DNA of 64,000 nucleotides from Candidatus Vesicomyidisocius sp. Pext_18_S21 (GCA_021730165.1 CP072535.1:575798-639797); one strand, 5' to 3'. Positions 36,778-50,464 are shown, counted from the first letter of the stretch. The notes: generated by a model from the sequence alone, not told the origin. A program made the numbers and translations.

Positions 36778-37245
36778 ATGCTTAAAAGACTTGTTGAATT
36801 TTTAAAAAACAATCATCCAGATGCTAATATTGAAGAATATTTAGATGCAAAATACATTCAACTTAATAACCTTCAGCTTAAACAAATTGCCAATGCACTA
36901 AATAATGGCAAATTAAGTACAAAGCCTGCATCAAATTGTAATGCAAATCATTTTATTTTTCATTTTGGATCGACCTTTATTTTACTACAAAAAGATACAA
37001 CAAATATAAGTAAGGCTTATCAGGTAGAACTTTCTTGGGAAACTGACTTTTTATCGATTAGATCTAGAGATAAAACCAAAGGTTTTTATTTTATAAATTT
37101 TGAATTTGATAATAATTACAATACAACCCTGCAAAAAACAAAAAATACTATTAAGGGTCATATTAACAATACTGTTAAAAATCAAGAAATTATTGACAAA
37201 ATAATGCCAATATTAAAAGGATTTATGTCGGCTATTACAGACTAG
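36778..37245 (+). CDS. hypothetical protein, 155 residues
   Basis: A clean plus-strand frame starting MLKRLVEFLKNNHPDANIEEYLDA. It is hydrophilic with no signal peptide or membrane segment; the middle (AYQVELSWETDFLSIRSRDK) looks like a beta-rich domain and the C-terminus like a helix pair. I do not recognise the family. The codon use is coherent and the frame long for this AT content, so it is likely a real gene. It is convergent with the ihfA relic. Confidence 0.6.
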   Translation: MLKRLVEFLKNNHPDANIEEYLDAKYIQLNNLQLKQIANALNNGKLSTKPASNCNANHFIFHFGSTFILLQKDTTNISKAYQVELSWETDFLSIRSRDKTKGFYFINFEFDNNYNTTLQKTKNTIKGHINNTVKNQEIIDKIMPILKGFMSAITD

Positions 37246-37308
37246 TAAGTAATTCTAAATAGTCTTTAATAAAATTAATGAATTCCTTATACCGTCAACT
37301 ATTACAAA

Positions 37309-37634
37309 TTAAAAATAAAGTAGACTATAGTTTGAAGAGTATCCATCTTTTTTAGTAGTTAATTTAAGCTTTAATCCTGATTAAAACACTACTACTCTCC
37401 TGGATGAAATCTTAGTTATTTTACCAGTATTAGGATAGGGGTGGGGTTCTACCTACTCTAGAAGATTCTTTTCTTATGATAAAATTACCAAAATTAGATA
37501 GTTTTACTGATTCTCCAAAAGCTAATGTTTATTTATTTTGATCATAAGAAATCATGCATAATTGATAATGCTTAAACATGGGTTATGTCCATGCTTTTTA
37601 CTAATACGTTAGCAATATCTTTTAGTAACTAACA

Positions 37635-37635
<1 letters not shown>
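37309..37635 (-). pseudogene. ihfA: decayed ihfA (integration host factor alpha)
   Basis: IHF bends DNA and acts in gene control and recombination. The relic starts right at the pheT stop (TAATG), the ancestral pheT-ihfA position. Read on the minus strand, the start gives TK..DIANVLVKSMDITHV after a one-base shift, and the middle gives SNFGNF-like NYLILVILS. The C-terminal part gives VEPHPYPNTGKITKISSRRV, then VVF*SGLKLKLTTKK. This matches the family VGRNPxTGExIxIxxRRVVxFxxGxKLK. Stops TAG and TAA and shifts interrupt it. HU (hupB, 52.7 kb) remains intact. Confidence 0.85.
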
Positions 37636-41035
<3,400 letters not shown>

Positions 41036-41144
41036 TCAAGCGCACTATTTATCTACCAAATGAATTTTCTTCATCTAATAAAATAACAATAGATATTTTA
41101 TCTTTCTCATCACTCTGCACTTACCACAACAATAATACCTAAAG

Positions 41145-41335
41145 TTATACCAATAGCAATATAGTCCCTATAGATTGATAATCTGATAATTTAATAGCCT
41201 TACTAGAAATAATACACCCTGCTGCTAGCATACTAGATAATTGATCAGTTACAACATAAGAATACTCATTTTTACCTTTTTTATCTTGAGTTAATTGATA
41301 ACTGACAAGACAATAAAACAAAATAAATAATACTA
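41145..41335 (-). pseudogene. relic of an unidentified membrane protein
   Basis: In the 355-bp gap between pheS and rplT the minus strand reads a coherent stretch, SYQLTQDKKGKNEYSYVVTD, then QLSSMLAAGCIISSKAIKL, followed by a stop at 41145-41147. A frame change then continues GITLGIIVVVSAE, a transmembrane segment. It looks like a former two-helix or larger membrane protein. I cannot name it. Confidence 0.35.
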
Positions 41336-41378
41336 TTCATAATATATTCTACATCTAGCTCTTATTGTTATATATATA

Positions 41379-41738
41379 TTATACAGATAAAGCTTGTTTT
41401 ACTTGGTCTACAATTTTTACAAATGCTAATTTATCAAAGATAGCAATATCTGATAAAACTTTACGATCAATTTTAATTCCTGCTTTACTCATACCATCAA
41501 TCATTCTTGAATAACTTAAACCATTATTACGCGCTTCAGCATTAATACGCACAATCCAAAGCCTACGAAATTGACGACGTCTTTGACGACGATCACGATA
41601 TGCATATTGTCCTGCTTTAATCACAGCCTGTTTAGCAATACGATACACCTTTGAACGAGCGCCATAATAACCCTTAGCTTTCTTTAAAATTTTTTTATGT
41701 TTAGCGTGCGCTTGCACACCTCTTGATACTCTTGCCAT
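41379..41738 (-). CDS. rplT: 50S ribosomal protein L20
   Basis: L20 binds 23S rRNA early in 50S assembly and, in enterics, represses its own operon. The 119-residue protein is highly basic, with the family start [20 protein letters not shown], then [14 protein letters not shown] and [13 protein letters not shown]. Full length. It follows rpmI by 12 bp in the order thrS-infC-rpmI-rplT. Confidence 0.98.
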   Translation of the reverse strand: MARVSRGVQAHAKHKKILKKAKGYYGARSKVYRIAKQAVIKAGQYAYRDRRQRRRQFRRLWIVRINAEARNNGLSYSRMIDGMSKAGIKIDRKVLSDIAIFDKLAFVKIVDQVKQALSV

Positions 41739-41750
41739 TTTTTATACTCT

Positions 41751-41948
41751 TTAACTATACGGTAACATTTTACGAACCATTGGAATATCTACTTTCTCAA
41801 TAGAGTCTGGTGCGCGCAAACTACGTTTTCTAGAAGTACTCTTTTTAGTCAAAATATGACGTAAATGAGAGTGTTTACATTTATAACCACCACTGGCAGT
41901 TTTTTTGAAGCGCTTTGCAGCGCCTTTATTAGTTTTTAACTTTGGCAT
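41751..41948 (-). CDS. rpmI: 50S ribosomal protein L35
   Basis: L35 is a small basic 50S protein. The 65 residues show [20 protein letters not shown], then [18 protein letters not shown], and end PYS, as in other bacteria. A GGAG-type site (AAAAGGAG) precedes the ATG. It lies between infC and rplT in the conserved operon. Confidence 0.97.
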
Positions 41949-42002
41949 TATTTACTCCTTTTTTAGCCCTATCAAGCTTTTGTATTTTCAGACTTTTTAG
42001 TC

Positions 42003-42503
42003 TTACTTTTTCTTTGATTTAGGTGCCAGCATCATGCCAAGCTGACGACCTTCCATTTTTGCCTTTTGTTCAACATTAGCAAAATCTTCTGTATCTTTCT
42101 CTATTCTATCTAGCATTTTCATGCCTAATTCCTTATGTTGCATTTCACGACCACGAAACCAAATACCAACTTTAACTTTATCCCCATTATCTAGAAACTT
42201 AACTACATTTCTAAATTTAATTTGATAATCACTTTCTTCAGTACCTGGACGATATTTAATAGTTTTAACTGTATTTCTCTTTTGTTTCTTTTTAGCTTCT
42301 TTCTTTTGTTGCTTTAATTCATAAAGAAACTTACCAAAATCCATAATTTTACAAACAGGCGGTTGAGCATTAGGAGAAACTTCTACTAAATCTAGCTCAG
42401 ACTGAATTGCTTCTTGCTTCGCAATATCAGTACTAACGATACCAATCTGCATACCTTTAGCGTCAATTAATCGAACTTTTGTTACCTTAATGGCGTTATT
42501 AAT
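42003..42503 (-). CDS. infC: translation initiation factor IF-3, AUU start
   Basis: IF3 splits ribosomal subunits and proofreads start codons. In-frame upstream coding beyond the first ATG (42452) reads INNAIKVTKVRLIDAKG, the usual IF3 N-terminus, so the start is the ATT at 42501-42503. This gives 166 residues. E. coli infC also starts at AUU, which lets IF3 limit its own synthesis by discriminating against that codon. The body has QPPVCKIMDFGKFLYE and KVGIWFRGREMQHKELG. It lies 8 bp after thrS. Confidence 0.95.
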   Translation of the reverse strand: MNNAIKVTKVRLIDAKGMQIGIVSTDIAKQEAIQSELDLVEVSPNAQPPVCKIMDFGKFLYELKQQKKEAKKKQKRNTVKTIKYRPGTEESDYQIKFRNVVKFLDNGDKVKVGIWFRGREMQHKELGMKMLDRIEKDTEDFANVEQKAKMEGRQLGMMLAPKSKKK

Positions 42504-42511
42504 TCGAGTTT

Positions 42512-44422
42512 TTATTTTATTTGGTTTTTTAATAATGTCTCCTGGTTTACTTTTTTTATAAACGTTCCAATACTCATTGCACCTAAATCCTTTCCACCAC
42601 GTTGTCGTACTGAAACTTGACCTTTTTCCATTTCACGATCACCCACCACTAAAATATAAGGATAACGTTGTAGTGAATGCTCGCGTATTTTAAAGCTTAC
42701 CTTCTCATTTCGCAAGTCTGAAATAACTCTAAGTCCTTGTTTTTTTAACTTTTTAACAATATCTACAATAAAATTTGCTTGTTTTTCAGAAATATTGATA
42801 ATAACCGCCTGAATAGGTGATAACCAACAAGGGTACGCGCCCTCATAATGTTCAATTAAAATACCTAAAAATCGTTCTAATGAACCCATAATAGCACGAT
42901 GCAATATGACTGGAGTTTGCTTTACATTATTTTCATCAACAAATTGTGCACCTAAACGTTTTGGCATAGAAAAATCAACCTGCAAGGTACCACATTGCCA
43001 CTGCCTATCTAAACAATCTTTTAATATAAATTCAATTTTAGGGCCGTAAAATGCACCTTCGCCTTCTTGTAACTCCCATACAATATTTTTAGAATTCAAC
43101 GCTTCTGCCAATGCTATCTCAGATTTATCCCATACTTCATCAGAACCAACTCGCTTTTCAGGTCGAGTAGATAACTTGATATTAATCTTTTCAAACCCAA
43201 AGTATTTATAGACATTAAATGTTAAATCAATAAAAGTTAAGACCTCATTTTGAATTTGTTCAGGTGTACAAAAAATATGTCCATCATCTTGTACAAAATT
43301 ACGCACACGCATAATACCATGTAATGTACCTGATGGCTCATTACGATGGCATGAACCAAACTCTGCTAGACGTAACGGTAAATCACGATAAGACTTTAAG
43401 CCTTGGTTATAAATTTGAATGTGTGCAGGACAATTCATAGGTTTCACTGCATAATCACGATCACCACTACTAGTGGTAAACATAGCATCACCAAATTTAT
43501 CCCAATGGCCTGATTTTTCCCAAAGACTTTTATCAATTAATTGGGGTGTATGTACCTCTTGATAACCATTATCTCTGAAAATACCACGCATATATTGTTC
43601 AACCAATTGGTATAAGATCCATCCCTTAGCATGCCAAAAAACCATACCAGGAGTTCCTTCTTCTATGTGGAATAAATCTTGAGTTTTTCCAATTTTACGA
43701 TGATCTCGTCTCGCAACTTCTTCTAACTTATGTAAATATACTTTTAAATCTTGTTCACTTCCCCAAGCCGTACCATACACACGCTGTAACATTTCATTAC
43801 TAGAATCACCACGCCAATAAGCACCAGCTAATTTCATCAATTTAAAGTTCTTAAGTTTAGCAGTTGAAGATACATGCGGTCCACGACAAAGATCAATAAA
43901 ATCGCCTTGCTTATACAAAGATAGTATTTGATCAACAGGAATTGACTCAATAATTTTAACCTTGTAATACTCTCCCTTATCTTTAAAAAACTGTAATATC
44001 TCATCACGATTCATTTCAAATCTTTCAATCTTAAGATTTTGCTTAACCAAATTGTGCATATTTTTTTCAATCTTAATTAAATCACCTTCTAAAAAACCAT
44101 TTTTATAAGCAAAATCATAATAAAAACCATTGTCAATTACAGGACCAATCGTCACCTGTGCATCTGGATACAACATCTGAGTAGCTTGTGCCAATAAATG
44201 TGCTGTAGAATGGCGAATAATCTCAAGCCCTTGATTATCATTTGCCGTAATAATCGTAAGATTAGTATCCGTTTTAATTAAAAACGAAATACTAACCAAT
44301 TCACCATCAACCTCACCAGCTAATGCAGTTTTAACCAAACCTATAGACTTTGCCACTTGTTCAACGCTAACTACTTGTTCAAATATTTTTTGGGTTCCAT
44401 CTGGCAGAGTAATAATTGGCAT
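42512..44422 (-). CDS. thrS: threonyl-tRNA synthetase
   Basis: ThrRS charges tRNA-Thr and edits misacylated serine. The 636 residues show an N-terminal TGS domain (1-60), editing domain with [19 protein letters not shown], class II core with [38 protein letters not shown] and [20 protein letters not shown], and an anticodon-binding C-terminus. It leads the thrS-infC-rpmI-rplT run. No damage seen. Confidence 0.98.
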   Translation of the reverse strand: MPIITLPDGTQKIFEQVVSVEQVAKSIGLVKTALAGEVDGELVSISFLIKTDTNLTIITANDNQGLEIIRHSTAHLLAQATQMLYPDAQVTIGPVIDNGFYYDFAYKNGFLEGDLIKIEKNMHNLVKQNLKIERFEMNRDEILQFFKDKGEYYKVKIIESIPVDQILSLYKQGDFIDLCRGPHVSSTAKLKNFKLMKLAGAYWRGDSSNEMLQRVYGTAWGSEQDLKVYLHKLEEVARRDHRKIGKTQDLFHIEEGTPGMVFWHAKGWILYQLVEQYMRGIFRDNGYQEVHTPQLIDKSLWEKSGHWDKFGDAMFTTSSGDRDYAVKPMNCPAHIQIYNQGLKSYRDLPLRLAEFGSCHRNEPSGTLHGIMRVRNFVQDDGHIFCTPEQIQNEVLTFIDLTFNVYKYFGFEKINIKLSTRPEKRVGSDEVWDKSEIALAEALNSKNIVWELQEGEGAFYGPKIEFILKDCLDRQWQCGTLQVDFSMPKRLGAQFVDENNVKQTPVILHRAIMGSLERFLGILIEHYEGAYPCWLSPIQAVIINISEKQANFIVDIVKKLKKQGLRVISDLRNEKVSFKIREHSLQRYPYILVVGDREMEKGQVSVRQRGGKDLGAMSIGTFIKKVNQETLLKNQIK

Positions 44423-44476
44423 TACAAGAATATAAATCTAAAAAATAAAAAACTAAATTTTACCTTGATAATGCTC

Positions 44477-46195
44477 TTATTTTAAGGCCTTTATTTCTAC
44501 AATTATTAGTTGTAATAAAGTACTACCTCTCCAACTATTAATGGACAATTTATAAACCGCTGAAACTTGCACAAACTCAAGTAGCGATTGAAAGAATACA
44601 ATACCATCAAATACTTGGGTACTACCCTTTAATTTTAAGCGACATTTTATATGTTTTTTACCAACTACTTTTTGTTCAATAATCTCAAATTCACCATAAA
44701 AAATTGGCTCGTCAAATCCTTGACCCCAAGGCCCAACATCAACTAATAGTTGTGCATTATTTAAAGATAATTCAAATACCTCTAATTCACCATCAGTTAA
44801 CAAATTAACTTTAGATATTTGGTTATCTAGATGGATTTGAATAGCGTCTGAAAAAGCTTGTGTAAATTTGGAAAAATTTTCAGATTTAATGCTTAATCCT
44901 GCTGCCATAGCATGCCCACCAAATTTTACAATTAAATCAGGGTTTTGTCTATCTACTAAATCTAATAAATCTTTGACATGTACACTGGGAATAGAACGAA
45001 TAGAACCTTTTAAATAATTACCTGACTGAGCAAATATCGCAACTGGACAATGATAGTTTTCTTTAAGTTTACCAGCCACAATACCCACAATACCCTCATG
45101 CCAAGATGGTTCAAATAAACTAATGGCAAATCTATCACGCCCCATATCTTTTTGTGTAATAGATAATTCTTGCATATCAACAATAGCCTGTGCTTGGTCC
45201 TGCATACGGGCTTGTTCTTGTTTGCGCTGTTGATTAAACTTTTCTAACTCTTGAGCGTAACGTCTAGCATCATTTATATCATCAGTTAATAAGCAACGTA
45301 TACCACATGAAATATCACTTAAACGTCCTGCTGCATTTAAACGTGGAGCTATAGAGAAAGATAAATCACTTGCACACAAGGTTGAACTTGCTCGATTTGA
45401 GATTTCTAATAACGCTAAAATACCTGGAGAACATTTTTTTTGTTGAATGCGTTTAATACCCTGATCAACTAAAATTCTATTATTTTGATCAAGTTTTACC
45501 ACATCAGCCACTGTACCAAGCGCAACTAAATCTAATACATTTCGTAAATCTGGAGGAACAATTTTTTGATGGATAAAATAATTACTTTCACTCAAATGAG
45601 TTTTTAAAGCAGAAAATAGATAAAAACAAACTCCAACACCTGCTAAATTTTTGCTTAAAAATTTACAATCTTTAAGATTGGGATTAATAATTGCATCTGC
45701 ATTAGGAAGATTCTCATTAGGTAAATGATGATCAGTTACAATGACCATAATACCTGATAATTTTGCTAATTTTATCCCATCAAAACTTGAAATACCATTA
45801 TCAACTGTAATAATCAAATCAGGCTGTTTTTCTTGAATAGCTAAGTTAACAATTTCTTTACTTAAACCATAACCATGTTCAAAACGATTAGGAACTAAAA
45901 AATCCACATATTTTGCCCCCATCATACGCAATGACTTAACTGCCACAACAGATGCAGTTGCACCATCACAATCAAAATCACCAACAATCAAAATACGTTT
46001 TTGATTAAGTAATGCTTTCTCAAGTAATACAAGTGCGATATCCAGTTGAAGAAAATTAGGTTTTAATAGGTGACTAAGATTCAAAGATAAGTGTGACTCA
46101 TTAATCCCACGAGCAGCATAAATTTTCTTTAAAAAAATAGGAATATCATCTGAATATGAATCAAATAAATTTTGATCTATTGTTCTAATAAACAT
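44477..46195 (-). CDS. recJ: single-stranded-DNA exonuclease RecJ
   Basis: RecJ is a 5'-3' exonuclease for recombination and mismatch or base-excision repair. I chose ATG 46195 (MFIRTIDQ), which gives 572 residues like other RecJ; the longer reading overlaps the gene upstream. DHH-family motifs are VGDFDCDGATA, TVDNGISS, VTDHHLP and APRLNAAGRLSD, and the DHHA1 part has GGHAMAAGLSI. It overlaps the 3' end of the DUF1566 relic by 11 bp. It remains intact although uvrC and recO have decayed. Confidence 0.95.
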   Translation of the reverse strand: MFIRTIDQNLFDSYSDDIPIFLKKIYAARGINESHLSLNLSHLLKPNFLQLDIALVLLEKALLNQKRILIVGDFDCDGATASVVAVKSLRMMGAKYVDFLVPNRFEHGYGLSKEIVNLAIQEKQPDLIITVDNGISSFDGIKLAKLSGIMVIVTDHHLPNENLPNADAIINPNLKDCKFLSKNLAGVGVCFYLFSALKTHLSESNYFIHQKIVPPDLRNVLDLVALGTVADVVKLDQNNRILVDQGIKRIQQKKCSPGILALLEISNRASSTLCASDLSFSIAPRLNAAGRLSDISCGIRCLLTDDINDARRYAQELEKFNQQRKQEQARMQDQAQAIVDMQELSITQKDMGRDRFAISLFEPSWHEGIVGIVAGKLKENYHCPVAIFAQSGNYLKGSIRSIPSVHVKDLLDLVDRQNPDLIVKFGGHAMAAGLSIKSENFSKFTQAFSDAIQIHLDNQISKVNLLTDGELEVFELSLNNAQLLVDVGPWGQGFDEPIFYGEFEIIEQKVVGKKHIKCRLKLKGSTQVFDGIVFFQSLLEFVQVSAVYKLSINSWRGSTLLQLIIVEIKALK

Positions 46196-46737
46196 TGCTA
46201 ACTGCTCTAATATAGGCATCAAATGATTTATCAGAGCTTTTACTACCACCATATAAAAATAGCATATCAATTGCGATATTTGTATCTTGTTCGTCCGAAC
46301 TCCAGTAGGATTTACGTTTTGTATTCGGAAAGAAGGATAGATTAATAATCAAATTATTATCGCCATAAAGTAATAAGGTTCTTAATTCTGACTCACTAGA
46401 TAACCGCCAAGTATTTTGTTTACATAACTTAACTATATCTAATGCATTAATAAATACATGAGTATTGCAATTTTTACCCCAGTGACAATGGTGACTATAG
46501 TCACCATTGTCACCTCTCTGATTGAGCATAAAACCAAGTGTAACTACTATTTACATCTTGCAATCCTTTATCTCTTAATTTAACTTCCCATACTAACTTG
46601 GAACGTTGATCTAGTACAAATTGATGATATTTAGCCTCACTTTTAAGAATACTCTCTCGTCCTGAGACCTTAATTAACTGTGCATTAACAATCAATGCAT
46701 AAATAAATAATACTAAAAAAACAAATATTTTATACAT
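46185..46737 (-). pseudogene. DUF1566 (Lcl-like) secreted protein, frameshifted
   Basis: Two adjoining frames make one protein. The first (46510-46737) has a signal peptide, FVLDQRSKLVWEVKLRDKGL and YTWFYAQ. The second (46185-46529) continues GDNGDYSHHCHWGKNCNTHV, then DIVKLCKQNTWRLSSESELR and SYWSSD. Together these are the DUF1566 pattern: LxWExK...W...C...WRLPxxxEL...YWSS. The frame changes near 46510-46530, next to a perfect 32-bp palindrome. Function of the family is unknown; in other bacteria it is exported. It lies between the thiO-like gene and recJ. It could be expressed through slippage, but a simple frameshift mutation is more likely. Confidence 0.75.
46482..46513. repeat. perfect 32-bp palindrome inside the DUF1566 gene
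   Basis: Bases 46482-46513 read identically on both strands: gtgacaatggtgacta followed at once by its reverse complement, with no spacer. It encodes the GDNGDYSHHCH segment and lies directly at the frameshift. A cruciform or hairpin here could provoke replication slippage. Confidence 0.95.
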
Positions 46738-47725
46738 TGATAATCAACTGTTTAATTCTATCTGAACTAGCAGGTGCCATATTCAAACCATTACAAAAAT
46801 GTCCAGTATTTATGAATAAATGTTCAAATTGTTCATGTCTACCTAATATGACCTTACCAGAAAGGCTTGCTGGTCTAAAACCAGACCAATGATATTCAAT
46901 TTTCGCATTAAATAAATATGAAAATCTTTGATAAGCAAATTTATGGAGTGATTTTTGAATACCGATATCGATATGATTATCAAAACCAACATTTTCCATG
47001 GTAGACCCTACTAATACTCTCCCATCCGCTCTTGGAATAATATATCTGCCTTGGTCTAATACAATGTTTTTTACCATATTTTTTGTAGATTTAAGAATAA
47101 TCATTTGTCCTTTCATTGGAAAAACTTCATCAACAAGTTTTAACCATTTTGAACTCCATGCGCCAGAGCAAACAATAACATCTTGTGTAAAATAATTTTT
47201 ATCTTTAGTTCTTACGCCAATTACTTTATTATTTTTTATCAATAAATTATTCACCTTAACATGCTCTATAATATTTACCCCTTTATATAAAATATCAACC
47301 TTTAATGCTTGTAACAACCTCGGATTACGAACTTGAGCAATGTTGGAAAACAGTGCACCATCAACATGAGATTGATAATCAACATGATATTTATTCATCC
47401 ATTGTATTGCTAATGGTAAGTCATATTCATCCATCATTAACAAGCCAGATTGAATATATTGAGGATCAATACCCGTATCTTCAAAAATTTGTAAACATAG
47501 ATCTTCATAAATTATTTGTGAAGCAAAACTTAACTCATTGGTTAAGTCATCATAATTCCAAGGATACAATGGGCTGATAATACCACCACCCGCCCAAGAT
47601 GACTCTTTACCGCATTCACGTTGATCTAACAAAGTTACACTAACACCTGCCATTATCAATGTCCTTGCAGTCATCATGCCAATAATACCGCCGCCAACTA
47701 CCAAACAATCAGTCATTTTCCCCAA
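46730..47725 (-). CDS. thiO: FAD-dependent amine oxidase, glycine oxidase ThiO-like
   Basis: DAO-family flavoenzymes oxidise glycine or other amino acids; ThiO supplies the imine for thiazole synthesis. The 331-residue protein has the FAD site DCLVVGGGIIGMMTARTL at the start, KESSWAGGGIISPLYPW near 45, VCSGAWSSKWL, and a C-terminal NTGHFCNGLNMAPAS box (ThiO: GHFRNGIxLAP). It overlaps lspA by 13 bp and the DUF1566 gene by 8. Whether it works in thiamine synthesis here depends on thiG/thiS, which are not in the window. Confidence 0.85.
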   Translation of the reverse strand: MGKMTDCLVVGGGIIGMMTARTLIMAGVSVTLLDQRECGKESSWAGGGIISPLYPWNYDDLTNELSFASQIIYEDLCLQIFEDTGIDPQYIQSGLLMMDEYDLPLAIQWMNKYHVDYQSHVDGALFSNIAQVRNPRLLQALKVDILYKGVNIIEHVKVNNLLIKNNKVIGVRTKDKNYFTQDVIVCSGAWSSKWLKLVDEVFPMKGQMIILKSTKNMVKNIVLDQGRYIIPRADGRVLVGSTMENVGFDNHIDIGIQKSLHKFAYQRFSYLFNAKIEYHWSGFRPASLSGKVILGRHEQFEHLFINTGHFCNGLNMAPASSDRIKQLIINV

Positions 47726-48171
47726 TCCACTATTATCAAAACTACTACACCAACACTAATAAAAATATCAGCAAAATTAAAAATTGGATAATTAAATCCA
47801 CTGTAGTGAAAATCAATAAAATCAACAACAAACCCATTAGTAATTCGATCAATCATATTACCGATTGCACCTGATAAAATCAATGCTAGACTAATAAGTT
47901 TAAACTTATATCTCAAAGGCGTTCTTAGAATCCAAATACTAATAATAACACTAGAAATTGCAGAAATACCTGATAAAAAATAACGTTGCCAACCACCATT
48001 ATCAGCTAAAAAACTAAATGCTGCACCATAATTATGGGAAAAAGTCAACGATAAAAATTCATTAATGATAATTGAGTTATTAATGCCTAAATATTCATAA
48101 GCTAACAATTTTGTTAACTGGTCACAAACAACTAATAACACAACTAGTAAAAAATAATGTCTTACTTTCAT
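47713..48171 (-). CDS. lspA: lipoprotein signal peptidase (signal peptidase II)
   Basis: LspA cleaves signal peptides of diacylglyceryl-prolipoproteins in the inner membrane, the step after Lgt. The 152-residue protein has four membrane helices and the catalytic aspartates in NMIDRITNGFVVDFIDFH and FNFADIFISVGV. The N-terminal VCDQLTK and the FSHNYGAAFSFLA block are also conserved. Its end overlaps the thiO-like start. Confidence 0.96.
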   Translation of the reverse strand: MKVRHYFLLVVLLVVCDQLTKLLAYEYLGINNSIIINEFLSLTFSHNYGAAFSFLADNGGWQRYFLSGISAISSVIISIWILRTPLRYKFKLISLALILSGAIGNMIDRITNGFVVDFIDFHYSGFNYPIFNFADIFISVGVVVLIIVDWGK

Positions 48172-48211
48172 CTTTAATTTAGATTAAATTTTAATATAAT
48201 AATAATGAGTA

Positions 48212-49050
48212 TTACAAACCCCAAACCAATAACAATCCAGAACAAATTACCAAATTATGTAAATTAATTATAACGCCGTCTATAATAATTTCTTTAATGA
48301 CAATAATAATTTTGTTTAAATATTTGGTGAATAAGTTGACAGTAGCAAGTGTAATACTACTAACAATAGCAGCTAATTTAACAAAAAAAGATTCATCAAA
48401 ACTAAAAATATCAATCTGCCGAAAACTAAGGCTACCCTCCCCTAATAACATATCTCGATAAATAAAAATAACAATTATTACTATTTTAATGTGTCTAATT
48501 AGTAGTAACATCCAAATCATAAATCAATCCTTGAAGTAAATAAATAACCACACTAAGAGAAATAATAAAAACAATTTATTGTATATAAAATATATTGTTG
48601 TATCCCATTATCACAATAAAAACAGTAAATATCAACCCAGCAAATAATATTTGATTATTCTTAGGTGAATTAGCAACTATATTCAACTTAAACAAAATCA
48701 CACCTAAGGTTGACAACAAAGGCACAAACAAGGAAATCATGAATACTACTTCACAATTTTTACTAAAAATCTGTTAATTCACCGCCTATAAAACTCGTTA
48801 CAAATATAAACCAGCCCAATAAAAAACCTTGATAAAACCTTAATAATTATAAGCTCAGTTAACTCAAATGCTAACATGTCCAAAGTATCTTTCACCTAAA
48901 AATTTTCAGCAATGGAAATAAAAATACTGCGACCATAAAAAATAAATGAGAAATAAAGGAATATAGCTAATACTAAGCGTTTGAATAGATGTTAAGAAAA
49001 TATCTAACATATAATATACATTATTCAATAATAAAAAATAGTTAGTCATT
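48212..49050 (-). pseudogene. decayed polytopic membrane protein(s)
   Basis: Fragments of hydrophobic, membrane-protein-like sequence occur on the minus strand in several frames: [19 protein letters not shown] near 49048; MISLFVPLLSTLGVILFKLN near 48745-48680; and a 102-codon frame (48212-48520) with SLSFRQIDIFSFDESFFVKL, ITLATVNLFTKYLN and an end like the C-terminus of NuoL/MrpA-type antiporter subunits. The parts are collinear, so one or two former genes are likely. The family guess is weak. No RNA or repeat is seen. Confidence 0.4.
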
Positions 49051-49106
49051 ATAAGTGTTGTATAGGTTATAATTTTGTTTTTAATAAAAATAAAATTTAT
49101 AGATCT

Positions 49107-49889
49107 ATGGGTTTCTTGACTGGTAAAAAAGCACTTATTGTTGGTGTTGCCTCAAATCGCTCTATTGCTTGGGGAATTGCACAAGCTATGGCTAAACAAG
49201 ACTGTAAGATCGCGCTCACTTATCAAAATGATAAACTTAAAAAACGGGTTAATAAATGTGCAGTAATTTGTCATTCAAATATTGTTATTAAGTGTAATGT
49301 TGCTAGTGATAAAGACATTGAAAAAACCTTTAAAGAATTAAAAAAATATTGGGATAATTTTGATATCATTATCCATTCAATTGCTTTTGCACCACGCGAA
49401 GCACTAAATGGTAACTATATTCAAGCAACTACTCGTGAAAATTTTGCTACAACACATGATATTAGTTCATATAGCTTTACTGCCCTCGCTAAATATGCAT
49501 CCTCCATGCTTAATGATAATGGAGCATTATTAACAGTTAGTTATTTAGGCAGTATTAGATCTATACCAAATTATAATGTGATGGGAGTGGCTAAGGCCTC
49601 TCTTGAAGCTAATGTTCGTTATATGGCAACAGCTTTAGGAGTTAAAAGAGGAATTCGCGTTAATGCAGTCTCATCAGGCCCAATTAAAACTTTAGCAGCA
49701 TCTGGTATCAAAAACTTTGGCAAACTGCTTGATTATGCTGCAGATAGTTCTGCACTTAAACGTAACGTAACCATTGAAGAAGTAGGCAATACTGCTGCAT
49801 TTTTATGTTCTGATTTAGCCTCAGGCATCACCGGTGAAATTACTTATGTTGATTCTGGTTATAATTTCTATGACAAGGGTCCGGATTAA
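49107..49889 (+). CDS. fabI: enoyl-[acyl-carrier-protein] reductase, NADH (FabI)
   Basis: FabI reduces enoyl-ACP, the last step of each fatty acid elongation round. The 260-residue short-chain dehydrogenase begins [22 protein letters not shown], with [33 protein letters not shown] (active-site Tyr and Lys, spaced YxxxxxxK as in FabI) and a C-terminal [10 protein letters not shown]. It is convergent with ppiD, a pairing seen in related bacteria. Confidence 0.96.
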   Translation: MGFLTGKKALIVGVASNRSIAWGIAQAMAKQDCKIALTYQNDKLKKRVNKCAVICHSNIVIKCNVASDKDIEKTFKELKKYWDNFDIIIHSIAFAPREALNGNYIQATTRENFATTHDISSYSFTALAKYASSMLNDNGALLTVSYLGSIRSIPNYNVMGVAKASLEANVRYMATALGVKRGIRVNAVSSGPIKTLAASGIKNFGKLLDYAADSSALKRNVTIEEVGNTAAFLCSDLASGITGEITYVDSGYNFYDKGPD

Positions 49890-50464
49890 CAATACTTAGT
49901 AAATAAGCTAGTTTCTTATAATGTAGTGTATCTTTATAAATATATAAAAGTCTCGCATTAATACACTTAATCAATAGTTTGTTATGTCATGTAAATAATA
50001 AAATAGTTATAGTACTATGTAATAATAAAATTCTAATTACCACTAAAAATATCATCTCAATATCTTTATTTATTAAGTATTTAAACCATTTCATCTTATC
50101 TATCTTTTTACAAAAGTAAATCTTAGTCCAATATCTCACCCATATCCTATTAAATTAACCTATGGAATTTAATGTTGTCTAACTCTCGTTTTTCTATTAA
50201 AAAGGATTGCTATATCATATATTACCTCTTTTTTATTTCAAAATAATTAATCTAATTAGATTAATTAACTAAATATAAGACAAATTAAATTTAGAGATAC
50301 ATATCTATCAAAATTATTGGGCAATGGGTTAGTAATATAATAGTAAACCCATAGAACCTAATAAGGTCAGCATAAGGTAAATAATATAAAAATTATATTT
50401 ATTTTTATAACTTATAAATTAAAAAGTTAAAAAGAAACAAAGTAGTAATAAAAATACTTTTAAA
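49890..50464. other. long AT-rich gap, one palindrome
   Basis: About 575 bp between the convergent ends of fabI and ppiD. No frame gives a recognisable protein. A 24-bp perfect palindrome, taattaatctaattagatta continuing atta, lies near 50247-50270. It is too AT-rich for a confident terminator. Confidence 0.4.

Noticed and set aside
37566-37600. Hairpin-like acatgg...ccatg followed by Ts, considered as a terminator for the hypothetical gene at 36778
   Set aside because: It falls 300 bp beyond the gene and inside the N-terminal ihfA relic, which explains the sequence.
50247-50270. 24-bp AT palindrome near fabI/ppiD as terminator or attachment site
   Set aside because: Only A/T-rich pairs with no GC stem or T run; expected by chance at this composition and not convincing.
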